Shown in pieces: positions 1-5,705 of a stretch of 5,705 nt of DNA. Below the pieces are notes generated by a model. The model had not been told where the DNA came from, searched no databases, and saw only the letters and a program-made list of their open reading frames with translations. Within the stretch, counting starts at the first letter, position 1. Every line of letters begins with the position of its first letter. This DNA comes from Planctomycetota bacterium (GTDB lineage: Bacteria; Planctomycetota; PUPC01; JACPCR01), in contig JASLXP010000387.1 of assembly GCA_030740295.1 (NCBI GenBank), positions 1 to 5,705 of the forward strand, written 5' to 3'. The translations under genes were made by a program, and so were the position numbers.

Positions 1-2169
1 TTCGGCCCCCATCGCATCTGGACACTTGAGGAGGCTGCCCAGGCGCAGCTCGACAGTATTGGGTTCGAGCCCGGCGCGCCTTATGAGCAATGCCGGTACA
101 TGTGGTTTGCATCCCTGCAGAATATGGGACGTAACCATCACGATAAGGCGAATTTCAAGAATCCTTCACCGCTCGAGAAGATGCAAATCGAAATAGCCCG
201 CCGCCTGGGCTACAACAACCTCACCCAGTATGCCAGAGACGCTGAAGACATCAGGGCAATGGAGGCCATGGGCATAAAACCGGTGCGCGGCACATTGATC
301 GGGCACAGTCTTAAGCAGGCGCCTTTGGGGTCAATGCAATCGTTTGCGCCTGTTCTGCGAACGCAGGCCCGCGAGCTGAGAAAGGCCGGTTTGCTGGATT
401 TTGTGCGAATGGTCAGCCTCGGCGACGAATACAATGTGCAGTGCATCGTCTCCACACCGGAGGAGCAGGATACAGCGTTCGTGGCGCATCTCAAACAGAA
501 AGGGTTCAAGCCGGGAGATTTTATCAGGCCTGAAGACGAAGCGGCTGCCGCCGGGAAACCGGAGAATGAGCAGTGGAAACTAGTTCATCTTGGCAGCTCC
601 GCCCAGTTTGGCGGCGACAAGAATCTGGCGCGGAAGCCGAAGCTCTTGTATGAGGCCTATGTGTTCCGATACGAGTTTTGGGCGCGGGAAAATGCAGAGT
701 TCACCCGGCTGGTCAAGCAGTATTTCCCCGAGGATACGGAAACAGGGATAAACTTCACGCCCGATGCCACCTGGCCTGATGTACCCCGATTCATCAATAT
801 GGTGCGTGACGGTGGAATGACTGTGCCCTGGTCCGAGGATTGGTATGGGCTGAATGCCAACCCTGTACAGGATCACGGCTTCATGTTTGCCGCGCTTCGC
901 CATGCTGCAGACTATAACAATGCGCCCGTTTCCTTTTACACCATTCCGCTCTATCCTGCAAATGAAGTGCTGCGGATGAACTACTACGCCTTGGGTAACC
1001 AGGTCAAGTTCATCAATCACTACGCGATTTTCCACCAGGCTTACGGGCATCACGGTGTCTATCTGGACTTTATGCAGGGCCTTGCCAACTATCCTGTGAT
1101 CCGTCGCATCACCAGCACAGTTGCCAGGATCGACGAGCGCCTGTACCGGGCTCGCATGCGCCCGGCCGAAACAGCCATACTCATGCTCAAGGCCACTGAT
1201 GCCTGGGACCGTGAGGATGTTGTCGACAACCGTGGACAGCATCCGACCTACGTCAATAATTGGGATCGCAAGTCGCTTTTCCTCGCTTTAAGACACGCGC
1301 ATGTTCCGGTGGACGTTGTCACCGATGACGATGTGGCTGCGGGAAAGCTGTCGAACTACAAGGTTCTCTATCTCACGGGCCAGTATCTGCTGTCCGAATC
1401 CGTGCCGAATCTCACGCAATGGGTGAAGGATGGCGGGATTCTGGTATCGAGTGGCGGCGGCGGATTGCTCAATCAGCACGGTGAACCCATGCCCGCCATG
1501 TACAACCTGTACGGTTTGGAGAGCGCCAACCTGAAGCGTCCGATTCGGGTTATCGCAGGACTTGGGGGCTATGATTTCTCTTTGGAGACGATGGAGCCCC
1601 TCGACATCATGACATTTCGGGCGGGACCGGGCCGGGAGAAGAAGAGTATCCCGGTGCTGTGTTACAAGCAGACCATGAAGCCCAGCGCGCACGCCTCGGT
1701 AATCGCCACCTATTCCGATGGGTCGCCGGCGGCGGTGGAGCGCCGGGTTGGCAGGGGCCAGGCTGTGCTGTCAGGCGGATTGTTGGGTTTGGCATATTTG
1801 CGGCCGGCGATGAATTGGATTCCCGAAAGCGCCAGTGCCCAGAAATACGATCATTATCCCGAATCGTATCCCCCGGCTGTGCGCCGGCTGATCTCGAGCT
1901 GGGCCAAGGCAGCACGGGTACATAGACCCGTTCTCACATCGGACCGGCTGGTGGATGCAACACTCCAGGAAGGGCCACTGGGAGCCATCGTTACATTGAT
2001 CAACTTCAGGAAGATGGATAAACCTGAATTGACCGTCAGCATCCCGGGATTGCCGGGGGCGCGTAAGATCACGAGTCTGCGGCACGGGAATCTGAAAGTG
2101 ACCCGGGGCAAAAACGGACCTACGGTGAGTTTGCCGCTGGATCAAGGTGATTTCCTGGTGGTTGACTAA
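1..2169 (+). CDS. GH42-like glycoside hydrolase, 5'-partial
   Basis: The reading frame is open from base 1 to the TAA at 2167-2169, giving 722 visible residues. The first in-frame ATG (100) is probably internal, because codons before it are already protein-like. The first half looks like a (beta/alpha)8 barrel. Two acidic spots could be catalytic: the Glu of a G-D-E motif (427-429, residue 143) and the Glu of W-S-E-D-W (835-837, residue 279). From about 1168 to 1800 a Rossmann-like region, with strand AILMLK and a Gly-rich SSGGGG turn near 1450, resembles the beta-galactosidase trimerisation/class I amidotransferase-like domain of GH42. The last about 80 residues (from about 1920) resemble a small C-terminal beta-sandwich. 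Family knowledge suggests a retaining exo-glycosidase, perhaps a beta-galactosidase, but the substrate is inference. It could belong to an unclassified GH-A family. Signal peptide status is unknown because the N-terminus is missing. It converges on the GH36-like gene. Confidence 0.7.
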   Translation, partial: FGPHRIWTLEEAAQAQLDSIGFEPGAPYEQCRYMWFASLQNMGRNHHDKANFKNPSPLEKMQIEIARRLGYNNLTQYARDAEDIRAMEAMGIKPVRGTLIGHSLKQAPLGSMQSFAPVLRTQARELRKAGLLDFVRMVSLGDEYNVQCIVSTPEEQDTAFVAHLKQKGFKPGDFIRPEDEAAAAGKPENEQWKLVHLGSSAQFGGDKNLARKPKLLYEAYVFRYEFWARENAEFTRLVKQYFPEDTETGINFTPDATWPDVPRFINMVRDGGMTVPWSEDWYGLNANPVQDHGFMFAALRHAADYNNAPVSFYTIPLYPANEVLRMNYYALGNQVKFINHYAIFHQAYGHHGVYLDFMQGLANYPVIRRITSTVARIDERLYRARMRPAETAILMLKATDAWDREDVVDNRGQHPTYVNNWDRKSLFLALRHAHVPVDVVTDDDVAAGKLSNYKVLYLTGQYLLSESVPNLTQWVKDGGILVSSGGGGLLNQHGEPMPAMYNLYGLESANLKRPIRVIAGLGGYDFSLETMEPLDIMTFRAGPGREKKSIPVLCYKQTMKPSAHASVIATYSDGSPAAVERRVGRGQAVLSGGLLGLAYLRPAMNWIPESASAQKYDHYPESYPPAVRRLISSWAKAARVHRPVLTSDRLVDATLQEGPLGAIVTLINFRKMDKPELTVSIPGLPGARKITSLRHGNLKVTRGKNGPTVSLPLDQGDFLVVD

Positions 2170-2395
2170 CCGCTCGTACGCCTGGCATTTCCGGCAGGCA
2201 AAGTCCGGAACCATCCAGATGGGGGAGCGCCGTGGCGGAACGGAAATTACATCACACTACAGTATCTTAAACTCTTCAAATACGTCCTTTACTTACGTCC
2301 TGCTTAAGACTTTTGAACTTGGCCAGGACCGTCCGCTCCCCCCGCCGCTCCTAAAGCTGGCAGCATTGCCCCGGCACCGGTATCGTTCCTGCGGA
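2170..2395. other. Intergenic gap between convergent genes
   Basis: These 226 bases separate the 3' ends of the two hydrolase genes. I see no credible gene or RNA. The only structures are a 6-bp inverted repeat (2189-2210) and an 8-bp direct repeat TACGTCCT at 2281-2288 and 2294-2301. There is no GC-rich hairpin followed by a T-run in either direction, so a classical intrinsic terminator is not evident even though transcription from both sides must end here. Confidence 0.6.
2189..2210. repeat. Short inverted repeat, possible weak terminator
   Basis: TTCCGG (2189-2194) and CCGGAA (2205-2210) are perfect inverted copies with a 10-base loop. The structure begins 20 bases after the stop codon of the GH42-like gene. 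No T-run follows, so if it acts in termination it would be a factor-dependent or RNA 3'-end-stabilising hairpin. An overlapping alternative pairing, GCCTG (2180-2184) with CAGGC (2195-2199), is also possible. A chance match is quite possible. Confidence 0.3.
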
Positions 2396-4969
2396 TCAGG
2401 TTGGGAGAACTCGGGGGCAGAGCACGATTTCGAGCAGGACGATATCCCAGGGTTCCATCTTCAATGAAACGGTTCCGCTGGCTGCTTCCTCACCCTCGGA
2501 AGGGAAATGTCTTTCCGATCGAGGCCACCTTTGGAATATCCGCCATCTGCTGTCTTCGGTGAATCCCCATTCCGCAGTGAGCTTGAGTTCTGCCTCCGCG
2601 TCGGCCGGGCCGCCGTTGTTCAGGGCGATGAATGCCCGGTCGGCGTTGGCGCAAAGATGCCCGTAGAGATTGTCCTTCCATGGATTCCCGAGAATGAATC
2701 GGGAGTTTTGAAAACAGTCGGGGTATGTCCTCAGCAACGCAGTGAAGGCTGCCAGGTCTCCTGCATCCTCATCAGTGAGCCATTTTGGATGGCCCCACAG
2801 CTGTGAGAGAAGGCTGCCCCGGCACAAGTCCATGAGGAAGCCTTCCTGCCAGCGTTCTTTGCCAATCTTGGAGTTCCACGTTGTCGAGGCAAGCCATATT
2901 CCAAGAGAGTCTTTGCAGATCGACGGAACATCACCGGCACGACACGCGTACCAGTGTGCCTGGTCCAACGCCCGGGTGACTGCATCTCTCTTGTATTTCG
3001 TCTCCCACGCGCAGGGCTGACCTGCTTCAATGTACAGTCCCGACTCGTAGATCGTGTCCAGCCACAGAAGCCACCACGGGGACCGGTAGCCCCAGTAGCC
3101 CATCAGGAAAAGATCGGGGGCCTCCCTGTCCCAGGCTTCCAGGTTCTCGATGACCGAGCTGCATATTGCGCCAATAGAGTACTTGCCGATTCGGTGCCCG
3201 TGATTCTCGTTCCAGCAGTTCTTGAACAGGTTGTCAAACTTGAATAGCCGAACACCATTCTGACGGATATGGGTACTGATACCCTCACCGAAAAGACTCT
3301 TGTACGGTTCGCTGGCACGGCAAAGAATACTGGCGCCGTCAAATTCGCCTGTGCCGTGTTCATTAATCGCTTTTGATATAAATCCTCTTTCACGTGTTAT
3401 TCCGCAGGAAGCTACGGCCGGATTCCTCCCAATCGACCATTTTCGCAGTGAACTGTCGAACCACAGTCCGGCGCGGGCCCCGACGTTGCGGATCCGGTCA
3501 AAGACACGGCCGGGTCCATCGGGCCAGCCACTTTCAAAATAGTCCCCCGGCTCGACAATGTTACAATCTTCGATCAAGTAGCTGCAGGCTGTGCCATTCT
3601 TGTAGAAGCTTGTGAGGTCACCCGCGGTATCCAACCACGCCTCCAGCGTCAGGGCATCAAAACAGAGGGCGTGCTGTTCCCTGATCTTTTCCATGCCGTC
3701 CAGTATCTTCAGGACATACTCCTCGCTCAGTATGGAGCCCTCCTCCTCTGTGTCCCAGGTCCCGCAACCTTCAAACAAAGCATAGGGTTTGTCGTGTTTC
3801 CGAGCTACACGCCTGCACCTGCCCGCAATGTGATCCCTGAATGCGGCCGGTGACTGCCCCTCCCCGGCCACGCCCACCACGACTTCCATCAACTCAACTG
3901 TGTCCCCTGGGTTGAGCGTCTTTCCGGAGAATTGCGTTAAGCGGACCCGGCCGGCCAATCCCCGACACAATCCGGCGGGATGCGCGAGGCCGAAGAACAA
4001 CTGATTGTTCAGGTGAACCGGGAATCCGACGAACCCCTCACTGGCAGCACCATTGGTCTCGTAATCGGCCAGCTCTGCATCGAGCAAACAGATAGCGGTT
4101 GAACCGGAATTCCTGATCGCCGTGAATCGTCGGAGTGCTGGGGAATCCCCTTCCCACACGTAGCGAATGGCTGCATGAATGGGCTTCCCCCGGGCTTTCA
4201 GTTCCACCACAAGCTCTGTGCCCTGATCAGTGTCTCGTGTTTCGTGGGAACGAACCACGAAGTCGATCGCTTCGGATGGTTCGCCGACTGTAACATACTG
4301 GTCGAACAGGATGGGGGTGGACGCGCCGATTTCCATCTCATTGCGGGGGTCAAGCCCATTGGCCTGCTGCAACTTCGCCGTCGCCGCCCTGTAGCCTTTC
4401 GTCTGAAGCGCCAACACGTTGTCGCCACCAAGGCACAAGAGTTCATAGTCCGGATCCTCCGGATCGAAACGAAGAACCGCGGGCTCTCGCCAGTGCGACG
4501 TTTCGATGCGCAGCAATATCTCCGTTCCGTTCAGGAAGAGGCGCATCCAATCAGAGTCGTGCAGTCCGTAGCCTCCCAGTACAATCGTTACGGGATGGCC
4601 TGCACTCTCGGGCAGGGCAAAGGAGGTGCGGGCCCAGGTGTACCGGTCCCGGCTGCCCAGGGGAATAATGAACCTCTGCCATTGTTCATCATCGACCTCG
4701 CACTGGAAATACCCACGCTTGAAGCCGGTATCGTCGTCAGGGTCGGTGTCGGAGGGGTCTGTGGCGACCTGTTTCCAGGTCGTGAGCTCCAGGCGGGAAA
4801 TTGCCGTGTCGATCCAGAGCCTTAATTCATCGCCCTGGCCGAGGTTGAGATGATCTCCGGTGATCTTGTTGGTGATACCGACGGCACGCAGGCGGCCGGA
4901 TTCGGTTGTGCCAAGCTCATAGGAGAATTTCTGATTGTCAATGTGCAAACCGGATTCGTTGTTGCTCAT
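2396..4969 (-). CDS. GH36-like (clan GH-D) alpha-galactosidase-type hydrolase
   Basis: An 857-residue protein, complete from ATG at 4969 to TGA at 2396-2398. A beta-rich N-terminal part (about 1-390) resembles the GH36 supersandwich, interrupted at about 90-200 by a jelly-roll-like segment (DWMRLFLNGTEI, DNVLALQTKGYR) reminiscent of sugar-binding domains. The barrel spans about 395-745. Residues 501-506, G-L-W-F-D-S, resemble the GLWFEPE signature of GH36. K577-F578-D579 matches the K-x-D nucleophile motif, and D638 in a W-L-D context lies 59 residues on, close to the usual spacing of the acid/base Asp. The C-terminal beta-domain ends in P-W-D-I-V-L-L-E-I, as clan GH-D proteins often do. The usual DDGW-like motif is replaced by LEAWLD (442-447), so specificity may differ from a classical alpha-galactosidase. 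There is no signal peptide, so it is probably cytoplasmic. The start is supported by GAGGA six bases upstream. The small membrane-protein gene lies 27 bp upstream on the same strand. Confidence 0.75.
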   Translation of the reverse strand: MSNNESGLHIDNQKFSYELGTTESGRLRAVGITNKITGDHLNLGQGDELRLWIDTAISRLELTTWKQVATDPSDTDPDDDTGFKRGYFQCEVDDEQWQRFIIPLGSRDRYTWARTSFALPESAGHPVTIVLGGYGLHDSDWMRLFLNGTEILLRIETSHWREPAVLRFDPEDPDYELLCLGGDNVLALQTKGYRAATAKLQQANGLDPRNEMEIGASTPILFDQYVTVGEPSEAIDFVVRSHETRDTDQGTELVVELKARGKPIHAAIRYVWEGDSPALRRFTAIRNSGSTAICLLDAELADYETNGAASEGFVGFPVHLNNQLFFGLAHPAGLCRGLAGRVRLTQFSGKTLNPGDTVELMEVVVGVAGEGQSPAAFRDHIAGRCRRVARKHDKPYALFEGCGTWDTEEEGSILSEEYVLKILDGMEKIREQHALCFDALTLEAWLDTAGDLTSFYKNGTACSYLIEDCNIVEPGDYFESGWPDGPGRVFDRIRNVGARAGLWFDSSLRKWSIGRNPAVASCGITRERGFISKAINEHGTGEFDGASILCRASEPYKSLFGEGISTHIRQNGVRLFKFDNLFKNCWNENHGHRIGKYSIGAICSSVIENLEAWDREAPDLFLMGYWGYRSPWWLLWLDTIYESGLYIEAGQPCAWETKYKRDAVTRALDQAHWYACRAGDVPSICKDSLGIWLASTTWNSKIGKERWQEGFLMDLCRGSLLSQLWGHPKWLTDEDAGDLAAFTALLRTYPDCFQNSRFILGNPWKDNLYGHLCANADRAFIALNNGGPADAEAELKLTAEWGFTEDSRWRIFQRWPRSERHFPSEGEEAASGTVSLKMEPWDIVLLEIVLCPRVLPT

Positions 4970-4975
4970 GGCAAA

Positions 4976-4980
4976 TCCTC
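4976..4980 (-). promoter_or_regulatory. Ribosome binding site of the GH36-like gene
   Basis: On the minus strand GAGGA is followed by a 6-base spacer (TTTGCC) and the ATG at 4969. This is a good Shine-Dalgarno match and fixes the start. It lies in the 27-bp gap after the stop of the small upstream gene, so the gene can be translated independently on a shared transcript. Confidence 0.7.
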
Positions 4981-4996
4981 ATACTGCGATGGCCGC

Positions 4997-5446
4997 TTAA
5001 AAGGACAGGTAACTTATACTCACGTTGCCGTCGTGCAGCGCCTGGCCGATGCCCTCGTGAAACTTGTTGCCCTTCAGCCAATCCAGTTCGATTGCCTGCG
5101 TGTCGGTGAGTACGTCCACGCGGCCCGAGACCACGCCGTCGATCTCCTGCTCGGCTTCGCCACCGAGGTGGGCAGCGAGTGCCGTCGTCCATGCTGCTTC
5201 CGTATCGGAGCCGTCAAGGCCGGGCAGTGCGATGGTGTGCCAGGTGCCAGACGCCGGCTGGGTGCTGCGGACCGGCTCAACGATTGCGACCGGCGGTGCA
5301 GGCTCCGGCAGTGTTGCACGGGCATCGATCAGCACATGCTCCGACTCGGCCCCGGCCGTGTATCCGGCATGGCTGCCGGTAAGCCAGCCAACGGCGAAGG
5401 CGACGGCAATGGCGAAAATCATAGCGGCAATGGAAATAGCTTTCAT
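4997..5446 (-). CDS. Membrane-anchored small protein, PD-(D/E)XK-like C-terminus
   Basis: A 149-residue protein. Residues 4-24 are a strongly hydrophobic helix after M-K, a signal anchor or uncleaved signal peptide. Residues 45-60 are Pro-rich and look like a linker. The C-terminal part holds R-V-D-V-L-T-D-T-Q-A-I-E-L-D (109-122) followed by G-I-G-Q-A-L (132-137). I recognise this pattern (D111, E120, D122, then a Lys-containing helix with IGQ-L) from short proteins of phages and genomic islands with a suspected restriction-endonuclease-like fold; the function is unproven. Those relatives usually continue with a Y-x-x-x-T-G-K-like stretch and a further strand, whereas this one stops after NVSISYLSF, so it may be truncated. 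The start is the only one available, since an in-frame TAG lies about 70 bases upstream and no ATG or GTG lies between. No clear Shine-Dalgarno precedes it. It sits 27 bp before the GH36-like gene, which may be an accident of insertion. Confidence 0.65.
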   Translation of the reverse strand: MKAISIAAMIFAIAVAFAVGWLTGSHAGYTAGAESEHVLIDARATLPEPAPPVAIVEPVRSTQPASGTWHTIALPGLDGSDTEAAWTTALAAHLGGEAEQEIDGVVSGRVDVLTDTQAIELDWLKGNKFHEGIGQALHDGNVSISYLSF

Positions 5447-5493
5447 TGGGTACAGGACACACCTGTGGCCAGGGGAAAATGCTTTCTGCGGAG

Positions 5494-5523
5494 AATCTAC
5501 CGTATCTAAACGCTAATTGACAG
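5494..5523 (-). promoter_or_regulatory. Weak sigma70-like promoter candidate for the minus-strand genes
   Basis: On the minus strand CTGTCA (5523-5518, four of six matches to the -35 consensus) is separated by 18 bases from TAGATT (5499-5494, four of six matches to -10). A start near 5487 would give a leader of about 40 bases before the ATG at 5446. An overlapping TAGATA (5508-5503) is an alternative -10. Matches this weak are common by chance. Confidence 0.2.
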
Positions 5524-5557
5524 CAGATGAACTGCCCCTCGCAGGCCACTTTTTTCC

Positions 5558-5623
5558 ACTGTGACTTGACTGTGACAGAAAACCGGTGCATTATGTGTTA
5601 TCATGTGTCACAATTCAGTCACA
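5558..5623. repeat. Two pairs of 11-bp-phased TGTGAC motifs
   Basis: TGTGAC occurs on the plus strand at 5560-5565 and 5571-5576, within the larger repeat ACTGTGAC at 5558-5565 and 5569-5576. Its reverse complement GTCACA occurs at 5607-5612 and 5618-5623. Both pairs have exactly 11-bp periodicity, so each pair faces the same side of the helix, and the two pairs point toward each other. Related TGTGTTA (5594-5600) and TGTGTCA (5604-5610) lie between. This arrangement suits cooperative binding by an integrase arm-binding domain, an excisionase or a repressor. A CRP site is less likely, since no TGTGA-N6-TCACA arrangement is present. Confidence 0.5.
5566..5594 (+). promoter_or_regulatory. Candidate sigma70-like promoter reading toward the right boundary
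   Basis: TTGACT (5566-5571, five of six matches to -35) is followed after 17 bases by CATTAT (5589-5594, four of six matches to -10). It overlaps the first pair of TGTGAC motifs, so a protein bound there would block it. No gene follows inside the window; transcription would cross the tmRNA-like fragment and leave to the right. Confidence 0.25.
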
Positions 5624-5634
5624 CAGAATTTGTA

Positions 5635-5655
5635 AGTTTCGTAAACTACTGCAGT
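5635..5655. repeat. Two adjacent small palindromes
   Basis: AGTTT (5635-5639) and AAACT (5643-5647) form an inverted repeat around CGT, immediately followed by the perfect 8-bp palindrome ACTGCAGT (5648-5655). They lie 27 to 47 bases before the tmRNA-like fragment, where accessory protein sites often lie in attachment regions. The sequence alone does not show that they are functional. Confidence 0.3.
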
Positions 5656-5681
5656 TGCGATATTTAGGTTATGGCGGTTAG

Positions 5682-5701
5682 GACTCCCCCCGCCTCCACC
5701 A
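5682..5701 (+). other. tmRNA (ssrA) 3'-end fragment, probable attachment site
   Basis: GACTCCCCCCGCCTCCACCA reads as the last part of a tmRNA: the end of a T-loop (GACT), the 3' strand of a T-stem (CCCCC, 5686-5690), an acceptor 3' strand (CGCCTCC, 5691-5697), a discriminator A and an encoded CCA (5699-5701). The acceptor would pair with GGGGGCG, including the G-U third pair typical of tmRNAs. The 5' half of the T-arm is degraded (GGCGGTTAG instead of an expected GGGGGTTC), and no tag reading frame, pseudoknots or 5' acceptor strand are seen in the preceding 350 bases. It is therefore a fragment, of the kind duplicated when tyrosine recombinases integrate at the 3' end of ssrA. A tRNA 3' end is a less likely alternative. 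Confidence 0.6.
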
Positions 5702-5705
5702 ATTT

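Larger units (their letters stand above)
5447..5681. other. AT-richer non-coding region before the right-hand boundary
   Basis: These 235 bases contain no convincing gene; frames open here in the opposite direction are antisense shadows of the small membrane-protein gene. From about 5550 the composition is clearly AT-richer than the coding regions. It holds a cluster of TGTGAC motifs, weak promoter-like sequences on both strands and two small palindromes, ending at the tmRNA-like fragment. The layout resembles the arm of a site-specific integration site combined with the leader of the minus-strand genes. Confidence 0.5.

Noticed and set aside
580..1242. A 220-codon open frame on the minus strand inside the GH42-like gene
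   Set aside because: It is antisense to a well-supported protein, has no recognisable domain, and such frames are common opposite GC-rich genes.
2281..2301. Direct repeat TACGTCCT in the convergent gap as a target-site duplication
   Set aside because: The copies are only 13 bp apart, with nothing between them that could be a mobile element. Most likely chance.
4175..4825. A 216-codon open frame on the plus strand inside the GH36-like gene
   Set aside because: Its translation shows no known motif, while the minus strand carries a continuous protein with catalytic signatures. It is a shadow frame.
4938..5040. A frameshifted continuation of the small protein's domain downstream of its stop
   Set aside because: The alternative frame is open but its translation does not clearly resemble the expected end of the domain, so I left it as a possible truncation and not a frameshift.
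4850..5509. A 219-codon open frame on the plus strand opposite the small membrane protein
   Set aside because: It is rich in Cys, Arg and Gly without pattern and overlaps two genes antisense. The minus-strand frame has a clear membrane helix and a recognisable C-terminal motif.
5604..5623. A CRP-type operator made from TGTGT and TCACA
   Set aside because: The half-sites are ten bases apart instead of six and one is imperfect. The tandem 11-bp repeats explain the motif better.
5340..5701. A complete tmRNA gene ending at 5701
   Set aside because: No 5' acceptor strand such as GGGGGCG, tag reading frame or intact T-arm was found in the preceding 350 bases, and the upstream part is occupied by the small gene. 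Only the 3' fragment is supported.

Overview
The window holds two large bacterial genes that look like glycoside hydrolases, one small gene for a membrane-anchored protein, and at the far right what looks like the edge of an integrated element. The coding parts are moderately GC-rich, dense and intronless. The sequence does not fix the organism. The two enzymes resemble proteins I associate with polysaccharide-degrading bacteria (Planctomycetes/Verrucomicrobia/Lentisphaerae types and some marine Proteobacteria). The small protein resembles short phage- and island-borne nuclease-fold proteins common in Proteobacteria. Any phylum call is inference.

Layout: positions 1-2169 (+) are the 3' part of a multidomain enzyme with a TIM-barrel-like region, a beta-galactosidase-trimerisation/amidotransferase-like region and a C-terminal beta-domain (GH42-like); its start lies left of the window. 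Positions 2170-2395 are a non-coding gap between convergent genes with one short inverted repeat. Positions 2396-4969 (-) encode a complete 857-residue GH36-like (clan GH-D) protein with a probable sugar-binding jelly-roll inserted near its N-terminus. Positions 4997-5446 (-) encode a 149-residue protein with one N-terminal membrane helix and a C-terminal segment resembling a PD-(D/E)XK-like family; it lies 27 bp upstream of the GH36-like gene on the same strand, so the two may be co-transcribed. Positions 5447-5681 are AT-richer and non-coding, with a cluster of TGTGAC motifs in two pairs, each repeated at exactly 11 bp. Positions 5682-5701 match the 3' end expected of a tmRNA (ssrA) gene, from within the T-loop to CCA, without the rest of the gene.

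Reading: the two hydrolases probably act on the same or related galactose-containing glycans. Neither shows an export signal in the part visible, and no transporter or regulator is seen. The ssrA 3' fragment next to phased repeats is what the distal end of an island integrated into ssrA would look like, so these genes may be cargo of such an island. That model predicts an intact ssrA and probably an integrase gene to the left of the window. No integrase is visible here.
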